A stretch of 64,000 bases of DNA from Sneathiella chungangensis (GTDB taxonomy: Bacteria; Pseudomonadota; Alphaproteobacteria; Sneathiellales; Sneathiellaceae): positions 245,117 through 309,116 of the forward strand of contig NZ_WTVA01000004.1 in the NCBI RefSeq assembly GCF_009882935.1. The letters run 5' to 3'. The notes under the pieces were generated by a model. The model saw only the letters and a program-made list of their open reading frames with translations. It did no database searches and had not been told where the DNA came from. Position 1 is the stretch's first letter, and each line of letters opens with the position of its first letter. Below are positions 1 to 8,626 of the stretch, one piece after another. The position numbers were made by a program, and so were the translations under genes.

Positions 1-60
1 CACCACGCCGACAGAACCTGCAGAATAGCCATTTTGTTTCTTCGGTAATTTGTTTCTATA

Positions 61-91
61 GAAGGTATTCTCGTTCTAAGGGAATACCTTC
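61..91 (-). terminator. Hairpin downstream of the PLP decarboxylase
   Basis: A perfect 10-bp inverted repeat (61-70 with 82-91, 11-nt loop) begins 11 bases past the stop codon of the leftward decarboxylase gene. No clear U-tract follows on that strand, so it may be a weak intrinsic terminator or an mRNA 3'-end stabiliser. Confidence 0.5.
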
Positions 92-101
92 CGTTGCTGA
101 A

Positions 102-1496
102 CTATGATTCGTCGGATACGATTTCCCTGTCTATTGCTTTCACGGTTCGTTTGATGTCGCTTTCCTGCGTTACCCATGAAGATATGCTGATCCTTATGGC
201 GTTGCGACCGCGCCATGTCGTTGGGCCGAGCCAGGCCTCTCCCGATTGCTGCACGCGGCTGGCCAATTCAGCCATCTTGTCTTCATGTCCGGGGAAGGTC
301 GCAACGACTTGGTTCAAGACAACATCATTCAATATCTCGAATCCGATGGACTTCAGCGCGTTTGCCAGGGTCTCAGCGTGCCGGCAGCAGCCATCCACCA
401 GATCCTCAACGCCTTCGCGTCCGAGGCTTCGCAAGGCGGCCCAGACTTCGATGGCGCGGGCGGAGCGGGAAAATTCAGGAACCATGTCCTTCGGGGCCGC
501 AGTTTCGCCAGCTTTCAGGTAAGGTGCCACCGTCGCCATCACGGCATGGACGTCTTGCGGTGTGCGGCAGAAAGCGATGCCGCAGTCATATGGCGTATTC
601 AGCCACTTATGCGCATCCGTGACCCAGCTATGGGCCTTATCGAATCCCTGCAGGAGAGGTCGTTTGCTTGTTGATGCAGCGGCCCAAAGTCCAAAGGCAC
701 CGTCGACATGAACCCAGGCGCCGACTTGATTTGCCCTATCCGCGATTTCCCCAATTGGATCGAAGCCGCCGGAATTTACATTTCCGGCCTGGGTCAGCAC
801 CAGCGAATTTGCCGTGAGTTCCGGCAGCGCATCAAGTCGGATAGCGCCATTTTCATCACAGGGAACATATTCAATATCGGCGGAGCCAATACCCAGCAGT
901 GAAAGGATTTTCTGGTTAATCACATGCATTTGTTCCGACGCGACCACATGGATTTTCGGCGCGCCCCAGAGGCCCTGCTTCTGAACATCCCAGCCGGCTT
1001 TTCGAAGCAGGGAATGCCGGGCAGCGGACAGGCATACGAGTGTCCCGGCCGTCGTTCCGGTAACGAACCCGACGGACGCCTTGGCGGGCAAACCCAGAAT
1101 GTCCAATAACCAATCAGCGGTTACTTTTTCTAGGGCGACGCCGACCGGACTTGTGGCGTCGTTGAAGACCACCTGATCCCACGCAGAAGTCATGATGCGG
1201 GCGCCAAGCGCAGCGGGCAGGGCGCCACCAACGACCAGTCCGAAGAAGCGGCCGGCGGCGGTTGCCGTTGTTGCTGGCGCGCCATATTTCGCCAATAAAT
1301 CCAAAGTATCCTGTGGGTCGCTTGACTGCGCGGGGAGGGGTTCCAGAAACCGTCTCAGGTTGTCGATGTCCCCGTCCGAGGGAAACACCCTGCGCGCTTC
1401 CAGCCCGGACAGATAATCGCGGCTATGGGCGTGGGCGATGTTCAACGCCTGAATGGAATTTTCGAGACGATCGGCGGTTTTTATGATAGAGGACAT
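102..1496 (-). CDS. Pyridoxal-dependent (group II) decarboxylase family protein
   Basis: A 464-residue fold-type I PLP enzyme of the aromatic-L-amino-acid/glutamate/diaminobutyrate decarboxylase family, which removes CO2 from an amino acid in the cytoplasm. The PLP-binding lysine is in WVTDAHKWLN (K297) and the aspartate contacting the pyridine nitrogen is in HVDGAFG (D265); the GTTAGT phosphate loop is near residue 147. Length is normal for the family and the gene looks intact. The substrate cannot be read from sequence; some members are aldolases or deaminating synthases instead. It is transcribed away from an ArsR-type regulator only 31 bp off, which suggests that regulator controls it. 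Confidence 0.85.
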   Translation of the reverse strand: MSSIIKTADRLENSIQALNIAHAHSRDYLSGLEARRVFPSDGDIDNLRRFLEPLPAQSSDPQDTLDLLAKYGAPATTATAAGRFFGLVVGGALPAALGARIMTSAWDQVVFNDATSPVGVALEKVTADWLLDILGLPAKASVGFVTGTTAGTLVCLSAARHSLLRKAGWDVQKQGLWGAPKIHVVASEQMHVINQKILSLLGIGSADIEYVPCDENGAIRLDALPELTANSLVLTQAGNVNSGGFDPIGEIADRANQVGAWVHVDGAFGLWAAASTSKRPLLQGFDKAHSWVTDAHKWLNTPYDCGIAFCRTPQDVHAVMATVAPYLKAGETAAPKDMVPEFSRSARAIEVWAALRSLGREGVEDLVDGCCRHAETLANALKSIGFEILNDVVLNQVVATFPGHEDKMAELASRVQQSGEAWLGPTTWRGRNAIRISISSWVTQESDIKRTVKAIDREIVSDES

Positions 1497-1520
1497 GACA
1501 AACCTATATTGGAGTTAATC

Positions 1521-1542
1521 TATATAGATGAATGACTATATA
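1521..1542. promoter_or_regulatory. Candidate operator between decarboxylase and arsR-type gene
   Basis: A perfect 7-bp inverted repeat, TATATAG (1521-1527) and CTATATA (1536-1542), spaced by 8 bp, straddles the ATG of the ArsR-type gene and lies within 25 bp of the divergent decarboxylase start. ArsR proteins bind AT-rich palindromes near their own promoters, so this is a reasonable autoregulatory site. The alternating AT content makes chance occurrence possible. Confidence 0.4.
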
Positions 1543-1875
1543 ACTTTTGAGGCTGAGTCAACGGCTGATATTCTCAAGGCGCTCGCAAATATTAACCGGC
1601 TCCAGATTTTGATCTGGATTCTGGATCCGCGAAAATATTTCCCGCCGCAGCGGGACGGTGATCTTGTGGACGATGGCGTTTGTGTCGGATTTATCACCGA
1701 GAGGGTCGGGCTTAGCCAGCCGACGGTTACCAACCACATGAATATTCTTGCGGATGCGGGCCTGGTTACACAAAAGAAAATAAAGAACTGGGTCTTCTAC
1801 AAACCCGACAGGGAAAAAATTGACGAATTTAAAGAAAGGCTGGGTCTGGCATTGGATACCACGGGCGTTTCGTAG
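1528..1875 (+). CDS. ArsR-family winged-helix regulator
   Basis: A 115-residue DNA-binding repressor. The N-terminal helix (ADILKALANINRLQILIWIL) is typical of ArsR proteins; the recognition helix is VGLSQPTVTNHMNIL at about residues 63-77, followed by the beta wing GLVTQKKIKNWVFYKP. There is no ELCVCDL-type metal motif; a CxxxI insertion occupies that place, so a metal sensor role is unsupported. GGAG at 1511-1514 is a distant ribosome site. It diverges from the PLP decarboxylase and has an inverted repeat over its start, so it probably represses both genes. Its ligand is unknown. Confidence 0.8.
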   Translation: MNDYITFEAESTADILKALANINRLQILIWILDPRKYFPPQRDGDLVDDGVCVGFITERVGLSQPTVTNHMNILADAGLVTQKKIKNWVFYKPDREKIDEFKERLGLALDTTGVS

Positions 1876-2005
1876 CATCGTCTCCGGGCGGCTTAATTTA
1901 CGATAAACACATATGTAACTTTAAATTTGCTTTTATTTCAGATCACAATCCTGTAGCGTCAAAGTTGGGGTTGAAATATTGCAGCACTGCGATTGAGCAA
2001 ATGAG

Positions 2006-2605
2006 ATGACCAAGAAGAGAGCCTATAAGATGCGCGATCGTGCCCGGTCGCAGCAGGCAACGCGCGATCGAATTGTGCAGGCGGCGATGGAGCTTCACGA
2101 AGAAGTCGGACCGCGGCTGACGACGATTAGCGGAATTGCGGAACGCGCCGGTGTTCAGCGGTTGACCGTATACCGTCACTTTTCTGACGAAACCGCTATC
2201 TTTCAGGCCTGTACGTCTCATTGGCTCGAGTTAAATCCCCCGCCGACGCCCGATGCCTGGGAGAATATTGCGGACAAATCAGATCGGCTGAACGCTGCAC
2301 TTCGCGCCTTTTTCGATTACTACACAAAGACCGAACGAATGTGGAGTCTGTCATATCGGGATGTAACTCTTGTTCCGGCATTGCAGGCGCCGATGAAGGA
2401 ATTTGAGGAGTCGGTCAATATTCTGGCCGATCAGTTCGCGGGTGAGTTGGCCGGATCCAGTGCCAATTGCGAATTCCTGAAGGTCACAATTAGGCACGTT
2501 TTCAGTTTCTCGACCTGGCGTAATCTGGATGAGCAAATTCCGGATAATTCGAAGAAAGTTCAAATTGCCAGTCTTTGGATTTCCGCCATTTTGAGCGAAC
2601 AGTGA
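2006..2605 (+). CDS. TetR/AcrR-family transcriptional regulator
   Basis: A 199-residue one-component repressor. The N-terminal TetR helix-turn-helix spans about residues 16-62, with ISGIAERAGVQRLTVYRHF as the recognition region. The C-terminal helical ligand domain has no family I can name. The ATG used has a weak ribosome site; ATG 2030, preceded by an AAGAAGAGAG stretch, is an equally good start and loses only eight residues. The next operon begins 236 bp downstream on the same strand behind a strong promoter with inverted repeats, so this protein is the likely regulator of that operon. Ligand unknown. Confidence 0.8.
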   Translation: MTKKRAYKMRDRARSQQATRDRIVQAAMELHEEVGPRLTTISGIAERAGVQRLTVYRHFSDETAIFQACTSHWLELNPPPTPDAWENIADKSDRLNAALRAFFDYYTKTERMWSLSYRDVTLVPALQAPMKEFEESVNILADQFAGELAGSSANCEFLKVTIRHVFSFSTWRNLDEQIPDNSKKVQIASLWISAILSEQ

Positions 2606-2762
2606 CGGACACCGTCCTCACCAGATCTTTGCCTTTTTCGCTAAGCCCCTGAAATCCCGGCACCGTCCGCGCCGATAGATTCTTATCTGTCCGTTTGCTG
2701 GGTCTCGCGCCTATTTGATACATCATCTAACATATTGAATGAACATATTTGTTTATTTAATA

Positions 2763-2791
2763 TTGACATCTGCTTTCACGTGCCCTAGATA
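2763..2791 (+). promoter_or_regulatory. Sigma-70-type promoter of the 2.8-5.6 kb operon
   Basis: TTGACA (2763-2768) and TAGATA (2786-2791) are separated by exactly 17 bp, a near-consensus housekeeping promoter. Direct repeats AACATATT occur just upstream (2729-2736 and 2742-2749), a possible regulator site. Confidence 0.6.
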
Positions 2792-2823
2792 TTTCAACGA
2801 ACAATAATGTTTAATGAAATATC
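2788..2823. promoter_or_regulatory. 9-bp inverted repeat overlapping the -10 element
   Basis: GATATTTCA (2788-2796) and TGAAATATC (2815-2823) form a perfect 9-bp inverted repeat with an 18-nt gap. The left arm overlaps the -10 hexamer and the right arm ends just before the ribosome site. It could be an operator for the upstream TetR protein or a 5'-UTR hairpin. Confidence 0.45.
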
Positions 2824-2841
2824 AATGGAAGGAGAATGGCT

Positions 2842-3651
2842 ATGGCCAACCTCAGCGCGCCTGAAATGTTTGATAATCAGGCAGTGACGAAAAACTGGAA
2901 AATGCTGTCTGCCTGGATGCCCGTACCTGAGCTGGGTGTTCTGCCCGTCAACAGCTTTCTGCTGAGGGGGCGCGAGGCACTTCTCGTCGACACCGGGCTC
3001 GGCATGCTTGCTGACGATTTTCTGGAACGGCTGGAAAGCGAGATTGACCTCGAGGATCTGAAATGGATCTGGCTCAGTCATATGGATGCTGACCATATCG
3101 GCAATTTGCGCTCGCTCCTTAATGCCGCGCCGAACGCCCGTGTCCTTACAAATTTCCTTGGAATGGGAAAACTGAATCTTGCCGGATTTGATGTTTCACG
3201 CGTCCATCTCATCGATCAGGCGGGCGTGCCGGACATTGCGGGGCATAATTTGGCTCCCGTGCGTCCGCCTTACTATGACGCGCCGGAAACGATAGGTTTC
3301 TTTGATCGTGACGACGGCGTTTTCTTTGCTGCGGACAGTTTCGGCGCCCTGCTACCCAATGTCGTCCAGGATCTCGCGAGTGTCTCAGATGCTGATCTGG
3401 CGGATGGTCTTTCGCGCTGGTCGGCAATAGATGCGCCGTGGCTTTCTCTGGTTGATAAGGGCGCTTTCAGTCGAAATTTGGCCGGTTTGAAAAGGCTTGA
3501 TCCGGCGATCATGGTCTCCAGCCATCTGCCGGTTGCCAGACACGGAATATCCGAAATGACCGAGATCATCACAAAGGCCTATTGCGGCGATGCCGCAATT
3601 GTCGCTGATCCGCTGTCAGTCGATCACCTGCTTCGCTCATTTGCCGCTTAA
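2842..3651 (+). CDS. Metallo-beta-lactamase-fold protein, flavodiiron/ODP-like
   Basis: A cytoplasmic metallohydrolase-fold protein of 269 residues. The metal motif is SHMDADHIGN (H80, D82, D84, H85), so the second His of the usual HxHxDH is an acidic residue, as in the diiron flavodiiron and ODP branches rather than zinc hydrolases. FFAADSFG supplies the bridging Asp (D165) and SSHLP the last His (H228). The His normally expected around residue 143 is not evident (RPPYYDAP). Start chosen at ATG 2842 because GGAAGGAG ends seven bases before it; ATG 2836 would sit one base from that site. First gene of a four-gene operon. Either O2/NO chemistry or hydrolysis is possible. Confidence 0.7.
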   Translation: MANLSAPEMFDNQAVTKNWKMLSAWMPVPELGVLPVNSFLLRGREALLVDTGLGMLADDFLERLESEIDLEDLKWIWLSHMDADHIGNLRSLLNAAPNARVLTNFLGMGKLNLAGFDVSRVHLIDQAGVPDIAGHNLAPVRPPYYDAPETIGFFDRDDGVFFAADSFGALLPNVVQDLASVSDADLADGLSRWSAIDAPWLSLVDKGAFSRNLAGLKRLDPAIMVSSHLPVARHGISEMTEIITKAYCGDAAIVADPLSVDHLLRSFAA

Positions 3652-3669
3652 CCGTAAGGGACCCTGAAA

Positions 3670-4113
3670 ATGACGTCACTCAGTCTTGCAGAGAAAAATA
3701 GAGAAATCGCCGAAGCCTTTATGGCCGGAGTACATTCGAACAATGTCGAACATTTTTCGATCATCGACAAAGTCGTTGCGCCGAATGTCAAATGCCACGG
3801 TTTTCCTGGCGGGAATCCAACAGACCCCGAAAGCTATAAGAACTGGTTCTTTGGTTTTCGGGAGTCCTTTTCCAATCTCGAATTCGAAAATACAGCCGTC
3901 ATCGTCGATGAGACCGCGGTTGCTGTCCGCTGGGTGGTTAGTTGCGATCATACTGGCCCCTTTGCGGGTGTTGATGCCACACACAAGCGGGTAACCTTCG
4001 ATGGCATTGTCATCTATCGCATCGAAGCCGAACTTATCTCTGAGGTTTGGCTGCAAATCAATGAATTGCTCCTGCTCAGCCAAGTCGGCGCAATTGGACA
4101 GGCCGCAGCTTAA
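3670..4113 (+). CDS. SnoaL-like / NTF2-fold protein
   Basis: A 147-residue protein of the NTF2-like superfamily, most similar in pattern to SnoaL-type polyketide cyclase or ester cyclase proteins: an N-terminal helix, VVAPNVKCHGFPGG, then NWFFGFRESFSNLEF and a beta sheet ending IYRIEAELISEVWLQINELLLL. Members range from cyclases to carrier or stress proteins, so no reaction can be assigned. It lies 18 bp behind the diiron-like lactamase-fold gene and before a YdhR-like gene in one operon. Confidence 0.65.
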   Translation: MTSLSLAEKNREIAEAFMAGVHSNNVEHFSIIDKVVAPNVKCHGFPGGNPTDPESYKNWFFGFRESFSNLEFENTAVIVDETAVAVRWVVSCDHTGPFAGVDATHKRVTFDGIVIYRIEAELISEVWLQINELLLLSQVGAIGQAAA

Positions 4114-4144
4114 CAACAACATTCTTAGAAACGGAAAAATCATC

Positions 4145-4483
4145 ATGCAACCAACATTAGCCCTATTTAGTTTTCCCTACGCAGGCCCCTGGAGAAAGGA
4201 AATGACCAATAGTCATATCGACCTCGCGCAAGACATAGCGAAGGAAGAAGGAATTCTTTGGAAGCTTTGGCTTGAGAATGAAGAGGAACAGACCGCTGGC
4301 GGTGTGTATCTGTTTGAGGATTCTCAATCGGCCGATCAATACTGCGATAAGCATAAGCAGCGTATGCTGGCGATGGGTTATAGGGATATCGAAATACGGA
4401 CGTTCAGCATCAATGTTTCGTTATCTCGCATCACCAATGCGGACCCCGAAATGCTGAAAAGGATTACGCCGGTCTTCGCCTAA
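4145..4483 (+). CDS. YdhR-like putative monooxygenase (dimeric ferredoxin-like fold)
   Basis: A 112-residue protein. The centre, KEEGILWKLWLENEEEQTAG, followed by GGVYLFEDSQSADQYCDKH, is the signature of the YdhR family of small cofactor-less monooxygenase-like proteins. The reading frame is open upstream, but the start is placed at ATG 4145 where homology begins. Operon position between SnoaL-like and nitronate-monooxygenase-like genes suggests a shared oxidative or detoxification role on an unknown small molecule; that is inference. Confidence 0.7.
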   Translation: MQPTLALFSFPYAGPWRKEMTNSHIDLAQDIAKEEGILWKLWLENEEEQTAGGVYLFEDSQSADQYCDKHKQRMLAMGYRDIEIRTFSINVSLSRITNADPEMLKRITPVFA

Positions 4484-4555
4484 TGGCTCAGGTTTATTAG
4501 AGCAATTCGCAATCGCTGATCTGCTATTTTTCCTAAATCTATGTGAGTGAATTAA

Positions 4556-5584
4556 ATGTTGGAAACAAGAATTACAAAAGACTTCAACCTGTCGACGCCA
4601 ATCATAAATGCCGGGATGGCAATGGTCGCGCGTCCGAGGCTGGCCGCGGCCGTGTCAAATGCCGGTGGTCTCGGGACAATCGGCTGCGATATAAATCCGC
4701 CGGCAATATTACAAAATCATATCCAGGAAGTGAAGGCATTGACAGACAAGGCGTTTGGCGTCGATTTGATTGGCGATTTTCTGACAGATGATCATATGGA
4801 CATTCTCGTTGAAGAAGGCGTTCCCCTCGTCATCTTTTTCTGGTCGCCGCCGACACTGTCCCAGGTTAAGCGATTGCAGGAAAATGGATCCCGCGTCTGG
4901 ATGCAGGTCGGCGCCGTCTCGGAGGCGCAGGAAGCTATACGTCTGGGGATGGACGGCCTGATCATCCAGGGTGCGGAGGCGGGAGGCCATAATCGTTCCG
5001 AAGCGTCAACCATGACATTATTTCCGAGAATTCGGTCACTTTTTCCAGACATTCGGCTTATCGCTGCTGGCGGAATCGTCAATGGTGCGACAATGGCGGC
5101 GGCCCTTGCGCTTGGGGCAGACGCCGTCTGGTGCGGCAGCCGGTTCCTTGCAGCATGTGAATCGGCTGCTCATGACGACTACAAATCAGCCGTCGTCAAT
5201 GCAGATGTCGGAGATACCCTAGTAACGTCAATTTACGGACCGGAATGGCCGGGGCAAAAAATGCGCGTCATTGTGAATAATGGCGCGAAGACTTCTATCG
5301 GCCGAGAAGACGACGCCATACGTGAAGCGGCAGGAGCTGTTATCGGCACCACCAATCTGAATGGTGAGAAAATTCCGGTGCCGAGATACAGCGCTATCCT
5401 GCCAACATCTGATTTTGAAGGGGATATCGAACAGACTTGCCTCACCGCGGGTCAAAGCATCGGAAATATTTTTTCCGTATTGTCCGCGGCAGATATTATT
5501 CAGCAGATGACCACCGAAGCAATCGCGACTATCAACGCCTTATCGTCTGGAATATTGTCGCGAACGCCTGCGCCCGCCATATGA
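4556..5584 (+). CDS. Nitronate monooxygenase-family flavoprotein
   Basis: An FMN-dependent TIM-barrel enzyme of 342 residues in the nitronate monooxygenase/2-nitropropane dioxygenase family. The glycine-rich N-terminus (NAGMAMVARPRLAAAVSNAG) and the flavin-phosphate and substrate loop IQGAEAGGHNR are diagnostic, with GADAVWCGSRF near residue 195. The same family also holds enoyl reductases and denitrating enzymes, so the substrate is open. Last gene of the 2.8-5.6 kb operon, 72 bp after the YdhR-like gene, with a weak ribosome site. A second family member is at 60.9 kb. Confidence 0.8.
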   Translation: MLETRITKDFNLSTPIINAGMAMVARPRLAAAVSNAGGLGTIGCDINPPAILQNHIQEVKALTDKAFGVDLIGDFLTDDHMDILVEEGVPLVIFFWSPPTLSQVKRLQENGSRVWMQVGAVSEAQEAIRLGMDGLIIQGAEAGGHNRSEASTMTLFPRIRSLFPDIRLIAAGGIVNGATMAAALALGADAVWCGSRFLAACESAAHDDYKSAVVNADVGDTLVTSIYGPEWPGQKMRVIVNNGAKTSIGREDDAIREAAGAVIGTTNLNGEKIPVPRYSAILPTSDFEGDIEQTCLTAGQSIGNIFSVLSAADIIQQMTTEAIATINALSSGILSRTPAPAI

Positions 5585-5600
5585 CGCTGTATGTTACGGG

Positions 5601-6536
5601 CTATAGCGCGCCGGTCGCGTCATATTGAGCTGTCGAATAAATCTGTTCCTTCAACCAGGAAAGAAGCAGCTGATATTTTCCTGATTGCGCAAAAGAGGCG
5701 GTAGTGACCAGCCAGTACGTGGACCTTGTACTGGCTGGTGGCCCCACCACCTTTAAAAATCCAGCAGCAATATCATTTTCAATCAGGAGAGTTCTTCCAA
5801 GGGCGATGCCCATTCCGCTCATGGCGGCTTGCAGCATTAAATCCGCCCTGTCGAAAGAATGTCGCCGTGCCGCATTGGGTTTGGCGGCGTGAATTTCCTG
5901 AAAATAATTATCCCAGCTGTAACCGGTGCCGTCATGTTGGCCGCGCCGGTCCGAAAGCAGTGTCAGATTTTCCTCCGCCAGATCCCAGAAATTGTGATCC
6001 GCACCAATTTCGAAGCTGGTTTGTGCCACAGGAGTAAACTCGCAATGTGCCAGATGGTCTACATGAAATCCGGGGTAGGGACCCGGTCCGAAACGAATAG
6101 CGACATCAGCCTCCGCAGCATGGAGATCAACCATACTGTCATTGACGTCAAGGGACAGGTCCAGACCCGCTTCATCCATGCGGGAAATCGCCGGCACCAA
6201 CCATTTCATGGCCAGGGAGGAGGGGACGGTAAGTTTAATTTGATTGGACTGGCGATCGGTTCTGATTTTCTCTAACGCGGCGTTCCAGACGAGAGTCGCG
6301 CTTTCCGCGGCGTCACATAAAATCTTTCCCGTTTCGGTGAGGGTTATTTTTCGTGTCGTTCTTTCAAACAACGGCAACCCGATCGCATCTTCAAGCATCC
6401 GGATACGATGGCTTATGGCCGATTGATCGATGGATAGTCTCAAAGCGGCCCCTGCGAAGCTTTTCTCCTCCTTAATGGCAATGAGAAAAGCCGCTGATTT
6501 AGCCAATTTGTTTACTAATGCTGAATTTTTATTCAT
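5601..6536 (-). CDS. LysR-family transcriptional regulator (GcvA-like)
   Basis: A 311-residue LysR-type regulator: N-terminal winged helix-turn-helix (AGAALRLSIDQSAISHRIRML, about residues 28-48), linker helix, then a periplasmic-binding-protein-like effector domain. It is convergent with the nitronate monooxygenase gene (16 bp apart) and divergent from the PhzF-family gene, with a 94-bp AT-rich shared promoter region, so PhzF is the expected target. Effector unknown. Confidence 0.85.
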   Translation of the reverse strand: MNKNSALVNKLAKSAAFLIAIKEEKSFAGAALRLSIDQSAISHRIRMLEDAIGLPLFERTTRKITLTETGKILCDAAESATLVWNAALEKIRTDRQSNQIKLTVPSSLAMKWLVPAISRMDEAGLDLSLDVNDSMVDLHAAEADVAIRFGPGPYPGFHVDHLAHCEFTPVAQTSFEIGADHNFWDLAEENLTLLSDRRGQHDGTGYSWDNYFQEIHAAKPNAARRHSFDRADLMLQAAMSGMGIALGRTLLIENDIAAGFLKVVGPPASTRSTYWLVTTASFAQSGKYQLLLSWLKEQIYSTAQYDATGAL

Positions 6537-6630
6537 GAAAAAAATGCACTTATATGTGAATTTATATCCATTGAAATAACATAAAACTGCCTATAAATAA
6601 AAAATAATTCATAACATAAGGAAATAAGCC

Positions 6631-7542
6631 ATGTCAGAAATTCATGCAGTAAGCAGCATTATAAACGCGCAAATAGTTAATGGCTTTGTTCGTGGCCAGG
6701 AGGGGGGTAATCCGGCGGGCGTTGTACTGGATGCTGACAATCTCACAGAGGCAGATATGCTGAATATTGCCGGAAAAATAGGTCTGTCTGAAACAGCTTT
6801 CGTATCAAGATCGAAAACCGAGGGTTTCAAGCTTGATTTTTTCACGCCTAATCGCCGCATCGCCCATTGCGGCCATGCGACAATCGCAACTTTTTCCTAT
6901 CTGGCCGAAATAGGATTAGTTGCGGATGGATTGACGTCAAAGGAAACGGTGGACGGGCCGCGGAAGATCATCATAAAGGAAGGCGCTGCGTACATGGAGC
7001 AATTGGCGCCCCGCTATCGTCAGTCGTCTGACTGGACGGAAGAAGGTGTCTCTGCCGAAGACATTTTAAAATCTCTTAATCTTGCTCCGCAGGACCTGGA
7101 TCAGAGAATTGATCCAGTTTTGGTGAATACGGGGAACAGCTTTGTTGTCATTGCTGTTAAAGACCGGCAGGTGCTGCATAACATTCAGCCGGATTTCGAC
7201 GCAATTACCAGGATCAGCGATAAGCTCGATCTCATCGGTTACTACGTTTTTACGACCGATGTGGGGTCACAGGAAATCGATGCAACAACGCGTATGTTCG
7301 CGCCACGCTACGCCATCGAGGAGGAATCTGCGACAGGAATGGCCGCGGGTCCGCTTGCCTGTGTGTTGTTCGACTATCTGGGGCTTGAGAAAGAAAAAAT
7401 TGTTATCGGGCAGGGCAGTTTTATGGCTCCCCCGTCACCGAGCCTTATTACAGTTGAGCTAATTCTCGACAACGGGAAGATCGCCGGCCTTATGGCGGGA
7501 GGATATGGGAAGGTGATGAAAAAGATGGAAATCGAGATCTGA
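6631..7542 (+). CDS. PhzF-family isomerase/epimerase-fold protein
   Basis: A 303-residue member of the PhzF superfamily, which shares the two-domain diaminopimelate epimerase fold. Visible signatures are QEGGNPAGVVL near residue 24, SETAFVS near residue 53, the FFTPNRRIAHCGHAT motif near residue 71 and EEESATGMAAGPLA near residue 231. No other phenazine genes are nearby, so phenazine synthesis is not implied; most members isomerise unknown small metabolites. AAGGAAA precedes the ATG. Likely controlled by the divergent LysR protein. Confidence 0.85.
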   Translation: MSEIHAVSSIINAQIVNGFVRGQEGGNPAGVVLDADNLTEADMLNIAGKIGLSETAFVSRSKTEGFKLDFFTPNRRIAHCGHATIATFSYLAEIGLVADGLTSKETVDGPRKIIIKEGAAYMEQLAPRYRQSSDWTEEGVSAEDILKSLNLAPQDLDQRIDPVLVNTGNSFVVIAVKDRQVLHNIQPDFDAITRISDKLDLIGYYVFTTDVGSQEIDATTRMFAPRYAIEEESATGMAAGPLACVLFDYLGLEKEKIVIGQGSFMAPPSPSLITVELILDNGKIAGLMAGGYGKVMKKMEIEI

Positions 7543-7677
7543 AGGATTTCCACAAGCAATCAATTACTCAATATATGACGGCGAACCAAAGCTCGCCTTC
7601 ATAAGCCGACGCTAAAATATCGCCGATATCATCAAAAAAAACTAACTTTCATCTGTTCCGAATAGATTCTTGCTCAC

Positions 7678-8532
7678 ATGTTCAAGATGGGCAGTCATCG
7701 CCTGGCGGGCCATAAAGACAATCATTCCGGTCTTATGAATAACCAGCAGATGGACGAATTCCGGATCAAGATGGACGTTGACGCGGGATCGGAGTGGGAG
7801 CCGCTTTGTACGATGCAGAAAAAAGATCGCGGTTCCGTATCGGCGTTTCTCAAGGATGTTTCCTTCTTCAGTAAAGGGCCGCGGCGCTATAACGCCGCGA
7901 GGATAGAGGTGCCGGCGCCAGCATTCCTTGACGATAATGTCCTGTCCACCCAGGCTGGCTTTGGCAAGATCCTTGATCCAATAGCAAAAAATGGTGGCGA
8001 TCTGGCGGACCGGATAGTAACGACCTCTCCGGATGTAACGGTGTCTACAAATCTCGGGCTATGGGTTAATCGTCGCGGTATTTTCGCGAGAGATGCCGTT
8101 GCGGATATCGTGATTGCCTATCAGGGATGTGTTGCTCCGGAGGCGATTGAGGCCGCCGGACGAATCATGTGCGACCGTCGCGACATTGGCGTTCTCGCAG
8201 TCACCTCGGCTGACCGGCTCAACGCTGGTTGGACGGCGGCCAAGCGGGCTCGCCATCGTGGAATGATCCATGCGGAAAGCTATGTGGAGCGATTGATGAC
8301 GCAGCTGCCCTCCCATTGCGTTATTGTCACGGTAATTGATGGCCATCCCCTGACCCTCTCCTGGCTGGGGTCCGTTGCCGGGCACAAAGTTGTTCCTCTC
8401 GGCGTGGAACATTTTGGTCAAACGGGAACGATCGCAGACCTACATAACCATTTCTCAATAGATGCGGATGCCATTGTGGATGCTGTCGAGCAACTGTCTC
8501 CTGGCAAGCCACTTCGTTTCCGGGCCGTGTAA
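7678..8532 (+). pseudogene. Internally deleted transketolase/pyruvate-dehydrogenase-E1-like remnant
   Basis: A 284-codon open frame made of pieces of a large thiamine-diphosphate enzyme. RLAGHKDNHSGLM is the segment that ends the N-terminal TPP domain in long transketolase-like proteins, and about 240 residues before it are absent. DRIVTTSPDVTVSTNLGLWV opens the pyrimidine-binding domain, but ARDAVADIVIAYQG joins straight to the C-terminal domain, dropping roughly 180 residues. The C-terminal domain (VTSADRLNAGW, VEHFGQTGTIADLHNHFSID) is complete. With the cofactor and active-site regions gone it cannot be a normal enzyme. The frame is still open, so a short product could be made; deletion sizes are estimates from family memory. 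Confidence 0.75.
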
Positions 8533-8566
8533 TTCCGGGAGCGGATCAACGGGATCGTCATCCATA

Positions 8567-8584
8567 GGCACTTCCCGAAGTGCC
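8567..8584 (+). terminator. Hairpin after the transketolase remnant
   Basis: GGCACTT (8567-8573) and AAGTGCC (8578-8584) form a perfect 7-bp stem with a CCCG tetraloop 34 bp past the stop codon. There is no run of T after it, so termination strength is doubtful. Confidence 0.45.
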
Positions 8585-8626
8585 ATTATCCTTGGAGAAA
8601 ATTAGTTGCTCTGTTTTCGATAAATA

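Noticed and set aside
6631-7542. Phenazine biosynthesis from the PhzF-type gene
   Set aside because: No phzA/B, D, E or G gene in the window; PhzF-family proteins are widespread without phenazines.
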